Assembly (NCBI GenBank): GCA_014529385.2
Contig: CM043960.1
Coordinates: 70,499,410 to 70,557,409 of the forward strand
DNA: 58,000 bases
Source of the DNA: Adiantum capillus-veneris
Lineage: Eukaryota > Streptophyta > Polypodiopsida > Polypodiales > Pteridaceae
Direction of reading: 5' to 3'
Numbering within the stretch: the stretch's first letter is position 1; each line of letters begins with the position of its first letter. Under the pieces are notes generated by a model that was not told where the DNA came from, ran no database searches, and was given only the letters and a program-made list of their open reading frames with translations. Both the position numbers and the translations under genes were made by a program. Shown here in pieces: positions 21,611-33,149 of this stretch.

Positions 21611-22976
21611 TAAACCAAATTTCTGTTAAAACTGAAACTTCACACAACTCTACACATAATGAATTTCTCTCACAATTTAAACACTGTTTCATGCATGATC
21701 TGCCACCTGGAATTCCACCTTCACGCCCAGAAGACCACAAAATTGACATTATACCGGGTAGTGAACCTCCTTGTAGAGCACCTTATCGTGTAAATCCAAC
21801 CGCACACGAGATACAAACTCAAATCACTGAATTACTTGACCGAAGCCTAATCCAACCTAGTAGTTCACCATACAGAGCTCCAATACTTCTTGTTAAGAAG
21901 TAAAATGGAACCTTTCGTATGTGTATCAACTACACGGCTTTAAACAAGATCACCATTCAGAATAGGTTCTCTATTCCTAGAGTGGATGATCTATTAGAAA
22001 GACTGAAAGGGGCAAACATCTTTAGAAAAATTTACCTTAAATCAGAGTATCACCAAGTCAGAGTGTTTGAACATGATGTCTACAATACTAATTTCATAAC
22101 ACATACTGGACACTATGAATTTCTTGTCATGCCATTTGGTTTGACAAATGCACCAGCCACATTCACACGCATGATGAATATAATTTTCATTGACCATCAA
22201 GATTTTGTGATTGATTTTTTGATGACATTCTGGTATTCAGTAAATCTAAAGAAGAGCATAAAGAGGACTTAACACGTGTATTTGATCTGCTTGCACAAAA
22301 TCACTTGTATTTGAATCTTGAAAAGAGTTCATTTTTCCAATATGAAATTGAATATTTGGGACATATTGTATTGGGTAAGGGAATATATGTAGACCCCAAG
22401 AAAATTGAAGCCATTCAGTCGAGGCCTAGACCCAAAAACTTGCATGAGCTACGTTCTTTCATCGGTCTTTGTAGCTATTACAGGAAATTTGTTTGAAATT
22501 TTTCTTGCAAATCACATTATTTGACTCTCCTGTTGAAGAAAAACACACCTTATGAATGGACTAATTTACAAGAAAGCTCATTTCATGCACTTAAACATGC
22601 TTTTACTAATGCACATGTGTTGCAATTGCTTGATTTTGAAAGTCCATTCTTTGCGGTAGTCACTGATGCTAGTGGAAAAGGTATCGGTGCATTCCTTATG
22701 CAAGATAACCATCCACTTGCTTTTGAAAGCCATAAATTCAAACCTTCTGAAACAAAATTCAATACTCATGATAAAGAATTGACTGCTGTGGTACATGCAT
22801 TGAAAATTTGGAAACATTATGTAATGGGTACTGACTTGATCATTAAAACTGATCAACAAAGTATCAAATATTTACTTTCTCAGCCCTTGATAGATGATAG
22901 ATATATTAAGTGGGCCGCTTTTATTCAAAGTTTCAACCCAACATTCAATACCAACCTGGTAAAGAAAACACTGTAG
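21601..22976 (+). pseudogene. gypsy reverse transcriptase and RNase H (broken)
   Basis: RT landmarks are PPCRAPYRVNPTAH, SSSPYRAPILLVKK, FRMCINYTALNK and VMPFGLTNAPATF. An in-frame TAA at 21901-21903 follows LLVKK. The catalytic YxDD segment at about 22211-22234 has lost one T, which puts DD out of frame. Later landmarks are YLNLEKSSFF, YLGHIVLGKGI and ELRSFIGLCSYYRKFV, followed by a stop at 22494-22496. RNase H follows with VVTDASGKGIGA (Asp), THDKELTAVVHAL (Glu) and IIKTDQQSIKYLL (Asp), all in one frame from 22521. Confidence 0.92.
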
Positions 22977-24250
22977 CTGATGCTTTGAGTAGAAGACCCT
23001 CACTTAATCATCTATCAACCATTACAGGAACTTCATTTGGCACTATGCCTGACACTTATGCACATGATGATGACTTCAAAACGACATGGTTGCATATGCT
23101 TGACAATTTTGTGCACACATTTCTTGAATACACTATTCAAGAAAACTTCCTTTATTTTAAACAAAAATTGTGTGTGACTAAACCTTTCCATACATTAATT
23201 ATTGAAAAATTGCACGAACCACCCTATGCTGGCCATAGAGGATTTGCTGCCACTTTTCAAAATTTATGTCGTGATTTCTATTGGCCTACTATGAGAATTG
23301 ATGTTAAATAATATGTCTCAACTTGTTTGATTTGTCAAAAGATTAAAGCAGCAACAAGTAAGAAATTGGGACTTTTACACCCTCTCCCCATTCCTGAAAG
23401 ACCTTGGGAACACATTTCAATGGATTTTGTTACTGGTTTCCCACTCACAATGCACAAGCATGACATGATTTGGACTATTTTTGACCATTTTTCTAAACAA
23501 GCGTATTTCATTCCTTGTAAGAAAACACTCATAGCACATCAAGCTGAACTTTTGTTTCTTAAGACTGTTTTCCCACATCATGATTTGCCTAAAGTGATTA
23601 TTTTTTATCGAGATTCAAAATTCGGTAGTGCTTTTTAGACTACTGTGTTTGAAAATATTGGTGCTACACTTGACTTCACTTCTGCATTTCATCCTGAATC
23701 TAATGGTCAAACCGAAGTAACCAATCGCACGATAATTGATTTGTTAAAGGCTAATGTTTCTTCTCAACCTAAGAAATTGAATGATTACCTGCATATTCTA
23801 TAATTTGCATATAACAACACCACTCACACTACCATGGGTAAATCTCCATTTGAAGTTGTATATGGTCACTCTCTTCCTATTGTATATGATCACTCTCTTC
23901 CTGTTGCTTCACGTCTTTGTAATGTTGTTCTTGCCGCTGATGATTTCACTACTAAGTTTCATGATATTTATGCAAGTGTTCATTCTTCCGTTAAACACTC
24001 ACAAGAACTTTACACTGAGCATGCTAACAGGCACCGCAAGGCACACCAATTCAAAGAAGGTGATCATGTTTTACCTCGCATTGAAAAACGAAGGATCAAA
24101 AGTGTTGATACCAATGTCTTTGTTAAACTTGCTCCTCGTTTTTATGGACCTTTTAAAATTTTAGTTGTCATTAATGATGTTTCTTTCCGTTTAGACCTAC
24201 CTGCACATTGGCACATTCACAATGCATTTCACATTAGTCTTCTACGATAA
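22910..24250 (+). pseudogene. gypsy integrase (broken)
   Basis: NTVADALSRRP links RNase H to integrase. The zinc-binding region shows HEPPYAGHRG and CLICQKIK, with a TAA between them at 23309-23311. Catalytic residues are Asp 23423-23425 (SMDFVTGFP), Asp 23612-23614 (YRDSKFG) and Glu 23714-23716 (NGQTEVTNRT). A TAG at 23636-23638 and another at 23801-23803 interrupt the core. [10 protein letters not shown] and [14 protein letters not shown] follow. A short in-frame duplication ([14 protein letters not shown]) lies at 23864-23908. Confidence 0.92.
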
Positions 24251-24500
24251 TTCAAAGGACCCCTACCTACACATCACATTATGATGACCCACCTTCACTT
24301 GTAGACCAAGAAGAACAACTCATCCCTGACACTATAGTTGATCACGAGACGACCACTACATGCACTGGCATGGTTTATAACCATTACCTTTTGACTTTTA
24401 AGGGCCACCCTAGAGAGGATGCCAAATGGATGCCTGAAAAGTTTTTTCGCAACTTCCCCGACCTTCTCCACAGTTTCCATCACTCACGGTCCAGTTGATT
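24251..24500 (+). pseudogene. chromodomain-like C-terminal tail of gypsy integrase
   Basis: In another frame from about 24330, TIVDHETTT then NHYLLTFKGHPREDAKWMPE resembles the chromodomain pattern (Val/Leu-Lys-Trp-Lys-Gly ... Trp-Glu-Pro-Glu), with Trp and Pro-Glu kept. Chromodomains help direct integration to histone-marked chromatin. The frame is shifted relative to the integrase core. Confidence 0.65.
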
Positions 24501-24546
24501 TCTCTATTGAGAAACTTAGGATAGTTGCTATCCCTGGTGGGAGGGA

Positions 24547-25184
24547 TGTTACGAGACTGGACACCCTCCTGTTGTAGTGGTTAGCTACAATTGGGATAGC
24601 TGGCGTAATGGTTAATTATGTGTTGTCTATTTATTTTTCTAATTGAGTTGATGATGATGATTTTGTAGAGTGGAATGCGGGGAGTTGATGAAGAGGCGCT
24701 GGAAATTACTCTTGGCCATTTTATATTCGCACAATATTTTAGAATTTCATTCCAATAAGACACTATGGGAACTCCCCTTATGGGTCATGTAGGAACTAAT
24801 GAGCTTCACTCATTTACAAAAATGAAGTGGTTGTAAAAGAGGGGCCTCAATTTTTGGCACCTTAAACTCACAAATAATATATTAAATACCAACTCCACAA
24901 GAGAGGTGCCATGGAGTTTGGGGCTAGATTTAGGCCTTTCTCTTGTAGATTCTCTTCTCTACTGTCTTATGCTATGTTCTATTTTCTGTGTACTCTCTAA
25001 TCAAGTCTCCATCCCTTACAATTCTCTTACATGCTCTTACAAGCTTGTCTATGTCAATTCTATGTTCTGTGTGTGTGTGTGTGTGTGCTTGGAAATTGGG
25101 AAAAGAGGTGGACAGGTTGATGGTGAAGTTTGTGAGCATGTGTCAAATAGCTTGAGAAATCGATCTCCCCCTCTTCATCCAACA
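24547..25184 (+). repeat. gypsy 3' LTR
   Basis: It is preceded by the purine run GGTGGGAGGGA, begins TGTTACGAGACTGG, and ends CATCCAACA before the array phrase ATTAGCACAAAC. Confidence 0.92.
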
Positions 25185-26140
25185 ATTAGCACAAACAAAA
25201 ATTCATAGTATGCTAATTGAAGGTATGCTGATTAGCATACCGTTTATGCCAGTTGGCATAAACAATATGCTAATAAGCATATCTTTGTTGGTTTCAAGGA
25301 GAAGAGATGGCAGGTCTCTGCATCTTGTGTATGCTAATTAGCATACTCTTTATGAAAGTTGGCATTCTGTGGGTATGCTAATTAGCATAGTTAATTGGCA
25401 TGAATAGTATGCTAATTAGAATAGTTTTGCTGGTCTCAAGGAGAAGGGATGGCAGCTTTTTGTATACTATGTATGCTCATTAGCATACTATAGTGAGTGG
25501 AAGTTAGCACAAACAAAAATGCACATTATGCCAATTGAAGGTATGCTAATTATCATACTGTCTATGCCTATAGGCATATACAATATGGCTAATGAGCATA
25601 CCTTTGCTGGTTTTAAGGAGAAGAGATAACAGCTCTCTGTATACTGTGTATGCTAATAAGCATACCATGTATGCTAATTAGCATACTGTATGCTGGTTTG
25701 AAGAAGGGATGGCAGGTTTCTATATACTGTGTATGCTAATTAACATACTATGCTGTGAGTGAAAATTAGCAAAAACAAAAATCCACAGTATGCTAATTGA
25801 AGGAATGATAATTAGCATACCATGTATGCTAATTCACATATTGTTTATGCCAGTTGGCATAGACAATATGCTAATTAGCATACCATTGCTGGTTTCAAGG
25901 AGAAAACATGGTAGCTTCCTGTATACTGTATATGCTAAATGGCATACTATGGTATGCTGTGAGTGGAAGTTAGCACAGACAAAAATGTGCAGTATGCTAA
26001 TTAGAATGTATTCTAATTAGCTATTGTGGGTATGCTAATTAGAATACATGATATGCTAAATTAGCATACTATTTTTGCTAGTTAGCATAAACAGTCTGCT
26101 AATAACTAGCATAATCATTATGCTAATTAGCATACCTTTA
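25185..26140. repeat. TATGCTAATTAGCATA palindrome array, right half
   Basis: Continuation of the array at 17210-17864. The spacer phrase AAGGAGAAGRGATGGCAG recurs near 25296, 25437, 25613, 25694 and 25894. Symmetric variants include TATGCCAGTTGGCATA (25245-25260 and 25846-25861) and TATGCCTATAGGCATA (25563-25578). Confidence 0.88.
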
Positions 26141-26342
26141 CTGATTTCCAATGAGAATGTATACAAATTCAATATTTACAAGGCAAAAAAGAATGCCAAT
26201 AGTACACATATTATTGTCTTCAAAAAAAGAATAGTACAGGATCTGATCATTACTATTTGAAGTGAATGTCGGAATAGTTACAAGCATTCGGAAGGCAATT
26301 TATCAATTTTCCTCATAATGTTACAAAACTATAGAGAGCGTC
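26141..26342. other. spacer downstream of gene B
   Basis: AT-rich sequence between the array and the end of gene B. No feature is seen. Confidence 0.5.
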
Positions 26343-28214
26343 CTACTCTGGATAAGATCGTGGTTTAGCGCGCTTGTACACTTGCTTTTGCCTAGTGTCC
26401 ATTTGCTTCTTTGTTTGTTGAGCTTTTGGGTCTTGCTCTCTTTCTTGTTCTTGCTGAGCTTTTGGTTCTTCAACTCTCTTTCTTCTTCTTCTTGCTACTA
26501 CTTCTATAATTTTTCCCTCTGTAGCCTCTCTCTCTTATGTCTTTCAGCTTCTTCGTTAGCCTCCTTTTGTCTCCTACGCAAGGCTTCCTTACGCTGGGCC
26601 TCATTGCGCTTTTGCATTTCTGATTCCAGCTGCCTGATCACTTCTTGTGAAAACAAATCTGGGGCAATATCAAACCATTTTCAGCTGTATACTGCCCCAG
26701 ATTGCAGCCATAGGAACAACCAACTGCTCAAAGTATCTATCATGATGTTTTGCCGCATTGTTCTTTGGTCTGGTCCTCTATCTTAGGAGTAACAAGCCAA
26801 CTTTCTTCAGGGTTCTGGCACACTTTGTACACACTATCATCAATAATTAGATTTTTTTGGGGCTCAAAGTTGTAGTTCTTCCAAAAAAATCTCAAATCCT
26901 TGAAGAACACATACTTATTGTATATTTAAAAAGGCTGGCCACTACAATGATTCTGTGAAAAAACACCTCTCAGCTTAGCTCATGCTCTTTGAATACTGTT
27001 TCTAATATTGCATTCACTTTAGGTGCCATGTTGGTGCTCCATATATATATATATGGAAAAATCGGAGGCACCAATCCAAAAATTTGTGGCTGTCTTTGCG
27101 ACAAAATACATACCTCCTATCTTGCACATTGTACTTTATCATTTCCCTGCATGTTTAAGGGGAATTTCACAGTGCATTGGCTCTACAACTTGAACAAGTA
27201 GGCCATTTAAATCAAGAACCAAAGCTCACCCCTTGTCTGGCAACGGCTTTGGCATGCATATTGGGTCTGGCAGTGCATACCACTCAACAAAAATAACTTC
27301 CCTTGAGGGGTGAACATTATTGAAGTACTCAACAATTTTCGTTAAGCGTTTAAGATAGCTAGCTAGGTGCTTCTCAATCTCGGCCTTTTCTTTTTGTAGC
27401 TATCTAGCCTTGGCAATACACCGCTTTCGTATGGTTTTGCATGCAATGGCATAATTCAAATCATGCAGGGCAACTAACTGCAGTTTCTCTTGTCCTGTGA
27501 CACAGAAATGGTATCAAATAAAGACATCATAAAGGACAAGCAAAAACTACTAGACTGTTGCACAATAAAATAATATTGAAAAGAGTTTCTCCATTATAAA
27601 TATCCAGAGAGACACATGCCACAGGGTGTGGAGCTTTCTAACACTACATAACTTGGACACAACAGGGAGCAGATTCAACATAATTTCTTGCAAGCACGTG
27701 AGCGAATGGCTTTCTTTTCACCTCTGCTACGTTTGTTTATGTCATCTAGGGTGCTTGGAGGGGCAACACATTTCTCGTCCCCAAGATCTTCTAGAATCTG
27801 TTCCAGGCCACCTTTTCTCTTTAATTTCACTTTGTTTACAAAACCCTGTAGGGGGCTATCATCATCGGTGTCTTGCCCAGTCAGCCCACTGTCAAACCTG
27901 AAACCTTCCTCTTGAGCACTCCTACTTTCCTCTTGCACACTCCTAACTGTTTCCTCTAGGATGCTTGTTTGATCATCTGTAGGGGGCTTGGGTTTGGGAT
28001 GAGTAATCATGATAAAATCTTCATCATCATCACCTGTTTCTTTACCATCTGTAGCAGCCTCATGCGTTGTTGCATGCTATGGCATTACCTTTGCCCTTTC
28101 ATGCTGTCTATCTAGCTCATCAGATTCATCATTACAGAGCTTCTCTTCCATCCTTTGATTGACAAGTGTCTTGTCAGGTTCGCATCCTGCATCATTGATA
28201 CCTGTGTATTCCAT
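26343..28214 (-). pseudogene. gene B: FCP1/NLI-interacting-factor-like HAD phosphatase, degenerate
   Basis: Reading the minus strand from the ATG at 28214 (preceded by an in-frame TGA), an acidic region (MEYTGINDAGCEPD ... GDDDEDF ... DDSPLQGFVNK) runs to about 27671. After a likely intron ending TGTCACAG near 27494 comes a helical Lys/Glu-rich segment, then ALVLDLNGLLVQVVEP (27196-27213 encodes DLNGLL), YVFCRKDSHKFLDWCLRFF, WSTNMAPKVNAILETVF, KYVFFKDLRFFWKNYNFEP and NLIIDDSVYKVC. These follow the order of FCP1-homology domains, which dephosphorylate proteins. The second catalytic Asp of DxDx(T/V) is Asn here. A coiled, Arg/Gln/Glu-rich tail ends in KRAKPRSYPE and a stop at 26343-26345. Several stops and shifts, one at a (TA)n run (27041-27054), make it a pseudogene. 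Confidence 0.62.
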
Positions 28215-28269
28215 TCACCCGTTAGTTTTCATCGATACCATTATGATTGCTTGTATGCATAGTGTGACA

Positions 28270-29520
28270 AGTAGTATTCCATGTATGGTAGGCATCTATA
28301 TTCTGTAGACATTCATATTGTCTATGCTAGCTATGCTAACTAGTATACAAAGTGTGCTAACCACCATGATCAATATGCTAACTAGCATACAAAATATGCT
28401 AACAAGTAAGTGTGAATATAGTGTGTATGCTAACTAGCAGAGAATGTATGCTAATTAGCATACATAAAATGTTAATTAGCAAAATTGTGTGTATGCTAAT
28501 GGTATGCTTATTACTAATGGTGTGCTAATTAGCATACATGCTATGTTAATTAGCATACATGGTATGCTAATTAGCATACACAGTTGTATGCTAATTACCA
28601 TACCATGTATGCTAGTATAGATGGTATGCTAACTAGAAGATAAGTTATGCTAACTAACATAACATCTCTGCTAATTAGCATACTATCTTTGTTGGTTAGC
28701 ATACTGTGCATGCTAACTAAAATACACATTACGATAACTAGCAAAGAGGTATGCTAACTAGCATACACATTATGCTAGCTAGCTCAGAATGTATGCTAAC
28801 TAGCATAGAGGTATGCTAACAAGCATACACATTATGATAGCTATCAAAGAAGGTATGCTAAATAAACTTTGAATGCTTGTTAGGATGCGCCAAATGCTAG
28901 CTAGCATACAAGGTATGCTAGTTAGCATACTGAGTATGCTAATTATCATATCTTGTTTTCTAGTTATCATACTTTTTATGCTAATTAGAACATTGTGTAT
29001 GATGGCTAGCACTGAGTATGCTAATTAGTATACCTTTTCTTCTAGCTAGCATACTTGCATGCTAGCCATCATACATAGTGTTCTAATTAGTATAAAAAGT
29101 ATGCTAATTAGCATATTAAATATGCTAATTAGCATACCCTATTTCCTAGTTAGCACACTGTACACTAATTAGCATATTTAATATGCTCATTATCATATTT
29201 TGTTTCTAATTGGGAAACTCTCTATGCTAGTTAGCATGCATAGTTTGTTAACTAGCATAGAAGGTATGCTTATAAGCATACACAGTATGCTAATTAGCAT
29301 ACAAAAAATGCCAACTAGTATTCACAATATGTTAGCTAGGATAACTAGTTGTGCTAACTAGCATACAAAATATGCTTATGAACACCATGACAATGTATGC
29401 TAGCTATACCTCATAGTATGCTAACTAGCATAACTAGGTTTGCCAACTACCATACTCAATATGCTATCCACCATACCCACTAAGCTAACTAGCATACCTT
29501 CTGTGCTAATTAGCATACAC
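28270..29520. repeat. TATGCTAATTAGCATA palindrome array upstream of gene B
   Basis: Dozens of palindromic units with roughly 20-40-base spacing and many symmetric variants, including ATGCTAGCTAGCAT (28894-28907), TGATAGCTATCA (28835-28846) and TATGCTTATAAGCATA (29265-29280). It lies immediately upstream of the gene B start and lacks the AAGGAGAAGAG spacer phrase of the 17-26 kb array. Confidence 0.88.
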
Positions 29521-30254
29521 AGGGCTAGTGTAGGAATCAAGGCTAATTGTTCCTTAACATTATCCATGGGGTATTCACTAAGGGTTACCGTATGGTATCA
29601 CATGAGTGTACAATAGGGAGGTTTTCTAAGGCCAAATGGATAGATTTTACATAGGAGGGTCCCGTATGTAGGGGTTAAAAATGAAATTTTGTTGCACGCA
29701 GGTGGCGTCCCCCTATTACTACTAGTGAATCCCCCAGGACATTATCTTACCAGAACTCTGTGTGATTGGAGGTCCTTGCCCTGTGACCTTGCCACACCAT
29801 TCAGCTGGTATCCTCTGCTGGTAGGTGGAAGCTCTACATTTGGTCCCCAGGCTGCTGTAAGGTTTCTAGTTTCTGAAACCTTAGAAATTGTACAAAGCCT
29901 GATCAGATTAACTTGGTTGTTAAGAAAACACTGTAGAATGATCCAACTATGGCAAATATTGGTATTTTTGGAACCGTAACCAGAGCTTTACTATGGTTAG
30001 AATTTTTTAGAACAGAATTCCGATAAAATTTGGAAAAGTTACGAGCTCTGAAAGGTTACACTATGAATTTAATTAGTTAAGTAATATTGAATGGTTTCAG
30101 TAATTATTATTGCTAAAGACTTTTTATCATAAGGTTCTAGAAATTGCAGATATTTCCAAAATTAATTATTAAAAGTCAACAAACTAGTAGAAAATCAATT
30201 ATGTGTATCTGGGGGGCTGTGTAGGGTAATGATGAACTTTCCCAGACTAGATTT
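29521..30254. other. intergenic, one unassigned frame
   Basis: A 96-codon frame (29689-29979, plus) is present but matches nothing I recognise. The last five bases, GATTT, are the left duplication of the next element. Confidence 0.5.
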
Positions 30255-30255
30255 T

Positions 30256-30316
<61 letters not shown>

Positions 30317-30436
30317 ACAAAAATAGAACCCCAAAGTGTGTAGACTACACACATGAGATGATGTATATATAGAGGGGACCTAAGTGCCATATATAGAGAA
30401 GCCAGATATTGAGTAGCTTCACATATAGGCTCAACA
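30255..30436 (-). repeat. LTR (3' in element orientation) with (GA)n
   Basis: It shares its non-repetitive part (30316-30436) with 32953-33073, with few differences. It contains a (GA)n tract at 30259-30315. Confidence 0.9.
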
Positions 30437-31199
30437 CCCCTGCTCAAATAAGGGTCCCTAACTGTGGATGAAAAAACCCTTGGGGGATCAAGGGAAAAAC
30501 CCACAGCTCTATATACACCCACTGTTATATTATTAAAATCATTGAATATACAAATGTTCATGAGGAGCTACATCACTCCTTTTACAATGAATATTTTATG
30601 AGGAGCTACATCACTCCTTTTACAATGAATATTTTATGAGGAGTTACATTACTCTTATCCTATCAAATACAATAATGAATACAAAGGTTCAATAAAGAGG
30701 TGTAAAGGCTATCGATTAGCTCGTAATCAGGAGTGTCTCCGTGAATCTGCTGTGTAGCTTGTCGTCACTATCGCATTACCAAACATATCTTCATGTTGTC
30801 ATCAATATGACATCACCAAACATGTCTTTATAAATCTTTTTTTGTCACCAAGTTTGTCTTCATGAAATCAATTCTTTGATCAATCCTACATAGATCATAG
30901 ACTCAAAAAACATAGTCATGAAAATTATTAGCATCGTTAGTGAAATAATTACGTTCACAATGCCATAAGAGATGGTTCGCGATGCCACTCTTTTGACGAC
31001 ATATATACACACGACAACACATGTGGACATAAAGTATGAACATAAAAAGTACAAGATGCATGATACATGATGCAGGTGACATGTGTATATACTACATAAA
31101 ACGACATTTATCAACGTAGTGATATCAATGAGTATCATCAAAGTATTAACAAAATATCATCATTGTATCAATAAAAATGAATAAATCATCATGATATCA

Positions 31200-31530
31200 A
31201 CGAAAAGCATCATAGAATAATCATTGTATCAATGAAACAACATCATGGTATCACCGAGAATAACCATGGTATCAACGAAACAACATCATGGTATCACCGA
31301 GAATAACCATGGTATCAACGAAACAACATCATGGTATCACCGAGAATAACCATGGTATCAACGAAATATCATCATGGTATCAATGAAAATCACCATGGAA
31401 TCAACAAAATATCATATGGGATCACCGAGAATAACCATGGTATCAATGAAATATCATCATGGTATCAACGAAAATGACCATGACCAAAGTACTAACAAAA
31501 CATCATCATAGTACCATCAAAATCACTATG
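31200..31530. repeat. 43-bp tandem repeat
   Basis: CATCATGGTATCACCGAGAA and its continuation ATAACCATGGTATCAACGAA recur exactly 43 bases apart at 31241, 31284, 31327 and 31370, with degraded copies on both sides. Each unit holds two related half-units. Confidence 0.9.
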
Positions 31531-31799
31531 GTATCAACGACAAATTATCAATAGAACGTCATAAACTATATCTCTAGAAGAATAATTATACGAGAATCAA
31601 TGAACGAGTATATTATATAACAAAAGATCATGTACCAACAGTAGCTCGATAGAATTTGGACGATCATCAACGGCTCGACTGAATCGGAACGATATGTAAC
31701 TGGCTTCTGCAGCAAAGTTACGTCAGTAACAAATATATGATTGATGAAGAAAAAATATAATTGAGAAGTTTTCAATTATGAGGAAAATCAAAAGCAAAA

Positions 31800-32830
31800 A
31801 GTAAAATTTTTGCTTTTCAAACATGTACGTAGTCCGAGATGATAACCCAAAGTCGATGCAAAATTTGGAGAAACTTTCTTCTGCAAAGTTGTAAACCACA
31901 TCGATTCCGATGCCTCAAGCAAATAGTTTTTGTAAAATCAATCTCAATTAGGAGAAAAATCAAAAAACAAAAAATGAAAGTTACTTTTCAGGCATGTACG
32001 CACTCCGCCAACGATAACTCAAAATCAGTGCAAAATTTGGGAAAATTTTCTTATGTCAAGTTGTAGACCACATCGATTCCGATGCCATTAGCGGCTAGTT
32101 TCTGCAAAATCGTTTTCAATCATGAGAAAAATGAAAAACAAAAAGCGAAGTTGCTTTTCAGGCATGTACGCAGTCCGCGAACGATAACTCAAAATCGGTG
32201 CAGAATTTGAAAAAACTTTCTTCTGCAAAGTTGTAGACCACATTGATTCCGATGCCTCAAGCAAGTAGTTTCTGCAAAATCGTTTTGAATCAGTTTAAAA
32301 AAAAATCAAAAGAAAAAAGCAAAAGTTGCTTTTCAGGCATGTACACAGTCCGCGAACGATAACTCAAAATTGCTGCAGAATTTGAAAAAAAACTTTCTTC
32401 TGCAAAGTTGTAGACCACATCGATTCCAGTGCCTCATGCAGGTAGTTTCTGCAAAATCGTTTTCAATTAGCAGCAACATGAAAAACAAAAAGTGAAAGTT
32501 GCTTTTCAAGTATGTACATAGTTCGCAAACGATAACTCAAAATCGGTGTAGAATTAGAAAAATTTTTTTTCTGCAAATTTATAGACCACATCGATTCCAG
32601 TGCCTTCATAGGTATTTTTTGCAAAATCAAGAAAAATCAAAAACATAAAACAAAAGGTGCTTTTCAGGTATGTACGCAATCCGCGAACGATAACTCAAAA
32701 TCGGTGGAGAATTTGAAAAAATTCCTTCTGTAAAGGTGTAGACCACATTGATTCAATCAGGAGAAAAATTGTTTTTGAAAAATCGTTTTCAATCAGGAGA
32801 AAAATCGAAAACAAAAACGTACTACTCTGA
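31800..32830. repeat. tandem repeat of about 170 bp, about six copies
   Basis: The phrase CAGGCATGTACGCAGTCCGC begins near 31818, 31988, 32158, 32334, 32506 and 32665, a spacing of 159-176 bases. Each unit contains GATAACTCAAAATCGGTG, CTTCTGCAAAGTTGTAGACC and ACATCGATTCC. Confidence 0.9.
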
Positions 32831-32835
32831 TACCA
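32825..32835 (-). other. primer binding site on the minus strand
   Basis: On the minus strand this reads TGGTATCAGAG directly after the LTR end TCAACA. It is the initiator tRNA-Met type and sets the element's orientation. Confidence 0.88.
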
Positions 32836-33073
<238 letters not shown>

Positions 33074-33149
33074 GATTTAACAGCAGGGGGTGTTTTTGGA
33101 GCTGTAGGGATGCTTGGGAAGCAAGTTACTGCCATTTCCAGCCTGTGAG

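Larger units (their letters stand above)
17865..25184 (+). mobile_element. Ty3/gypsy chromodomain-type LTR retrotransposon, full length but decayed
   Basis: Two LTRs (675 and 638 bp) begin TGTTAYGAGACTGG and end CAACA. A primer site follows the 5' LTR and a purine tract precedes the 3' LTR. The domain order gag, protease, RT, RNase H, integrase, chromodomain-like tail is typical of plant chromoviruses. The flanks rebuild the array phrase GTGAGTGAAAGTTAGCAC, so it inserted into a palindrome unit. The expected 5-bp duplication is imperfect (GTTGA on the left, ATTAG on the right, GTTAG in uninterrupted units). Every domain has at least one stop or frameshift. Confidence 0.93.

Noticed and set aside
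16838-26138. Short direct repeats as LTRs of one larger element
   Set aside because: Repeats on both sides of the gypsy element belong to the palindrome array that it interrupted. They are not terminal repeats of a larger LTR element.
26382-26786. 134-codon plus-strand frame rich in Leu, Ser and Phe
   Set aside because: It is the antisense of the Lys/Glu/Arg-rich tail of gene B, which explains its hydrophobic composition.
14453-29520. CRISPR array
   Set aside because: Repeats are palindromic and regular in places, but spacers are short, repetitive and not unique, there are no cas genes, and the context is a plant nuclear genome.
29689-29979. 96-codon plus-strand frame as a gene
   Set aside because: No recognisable domain or neighbour supports it, and the length is within chance for this composition.
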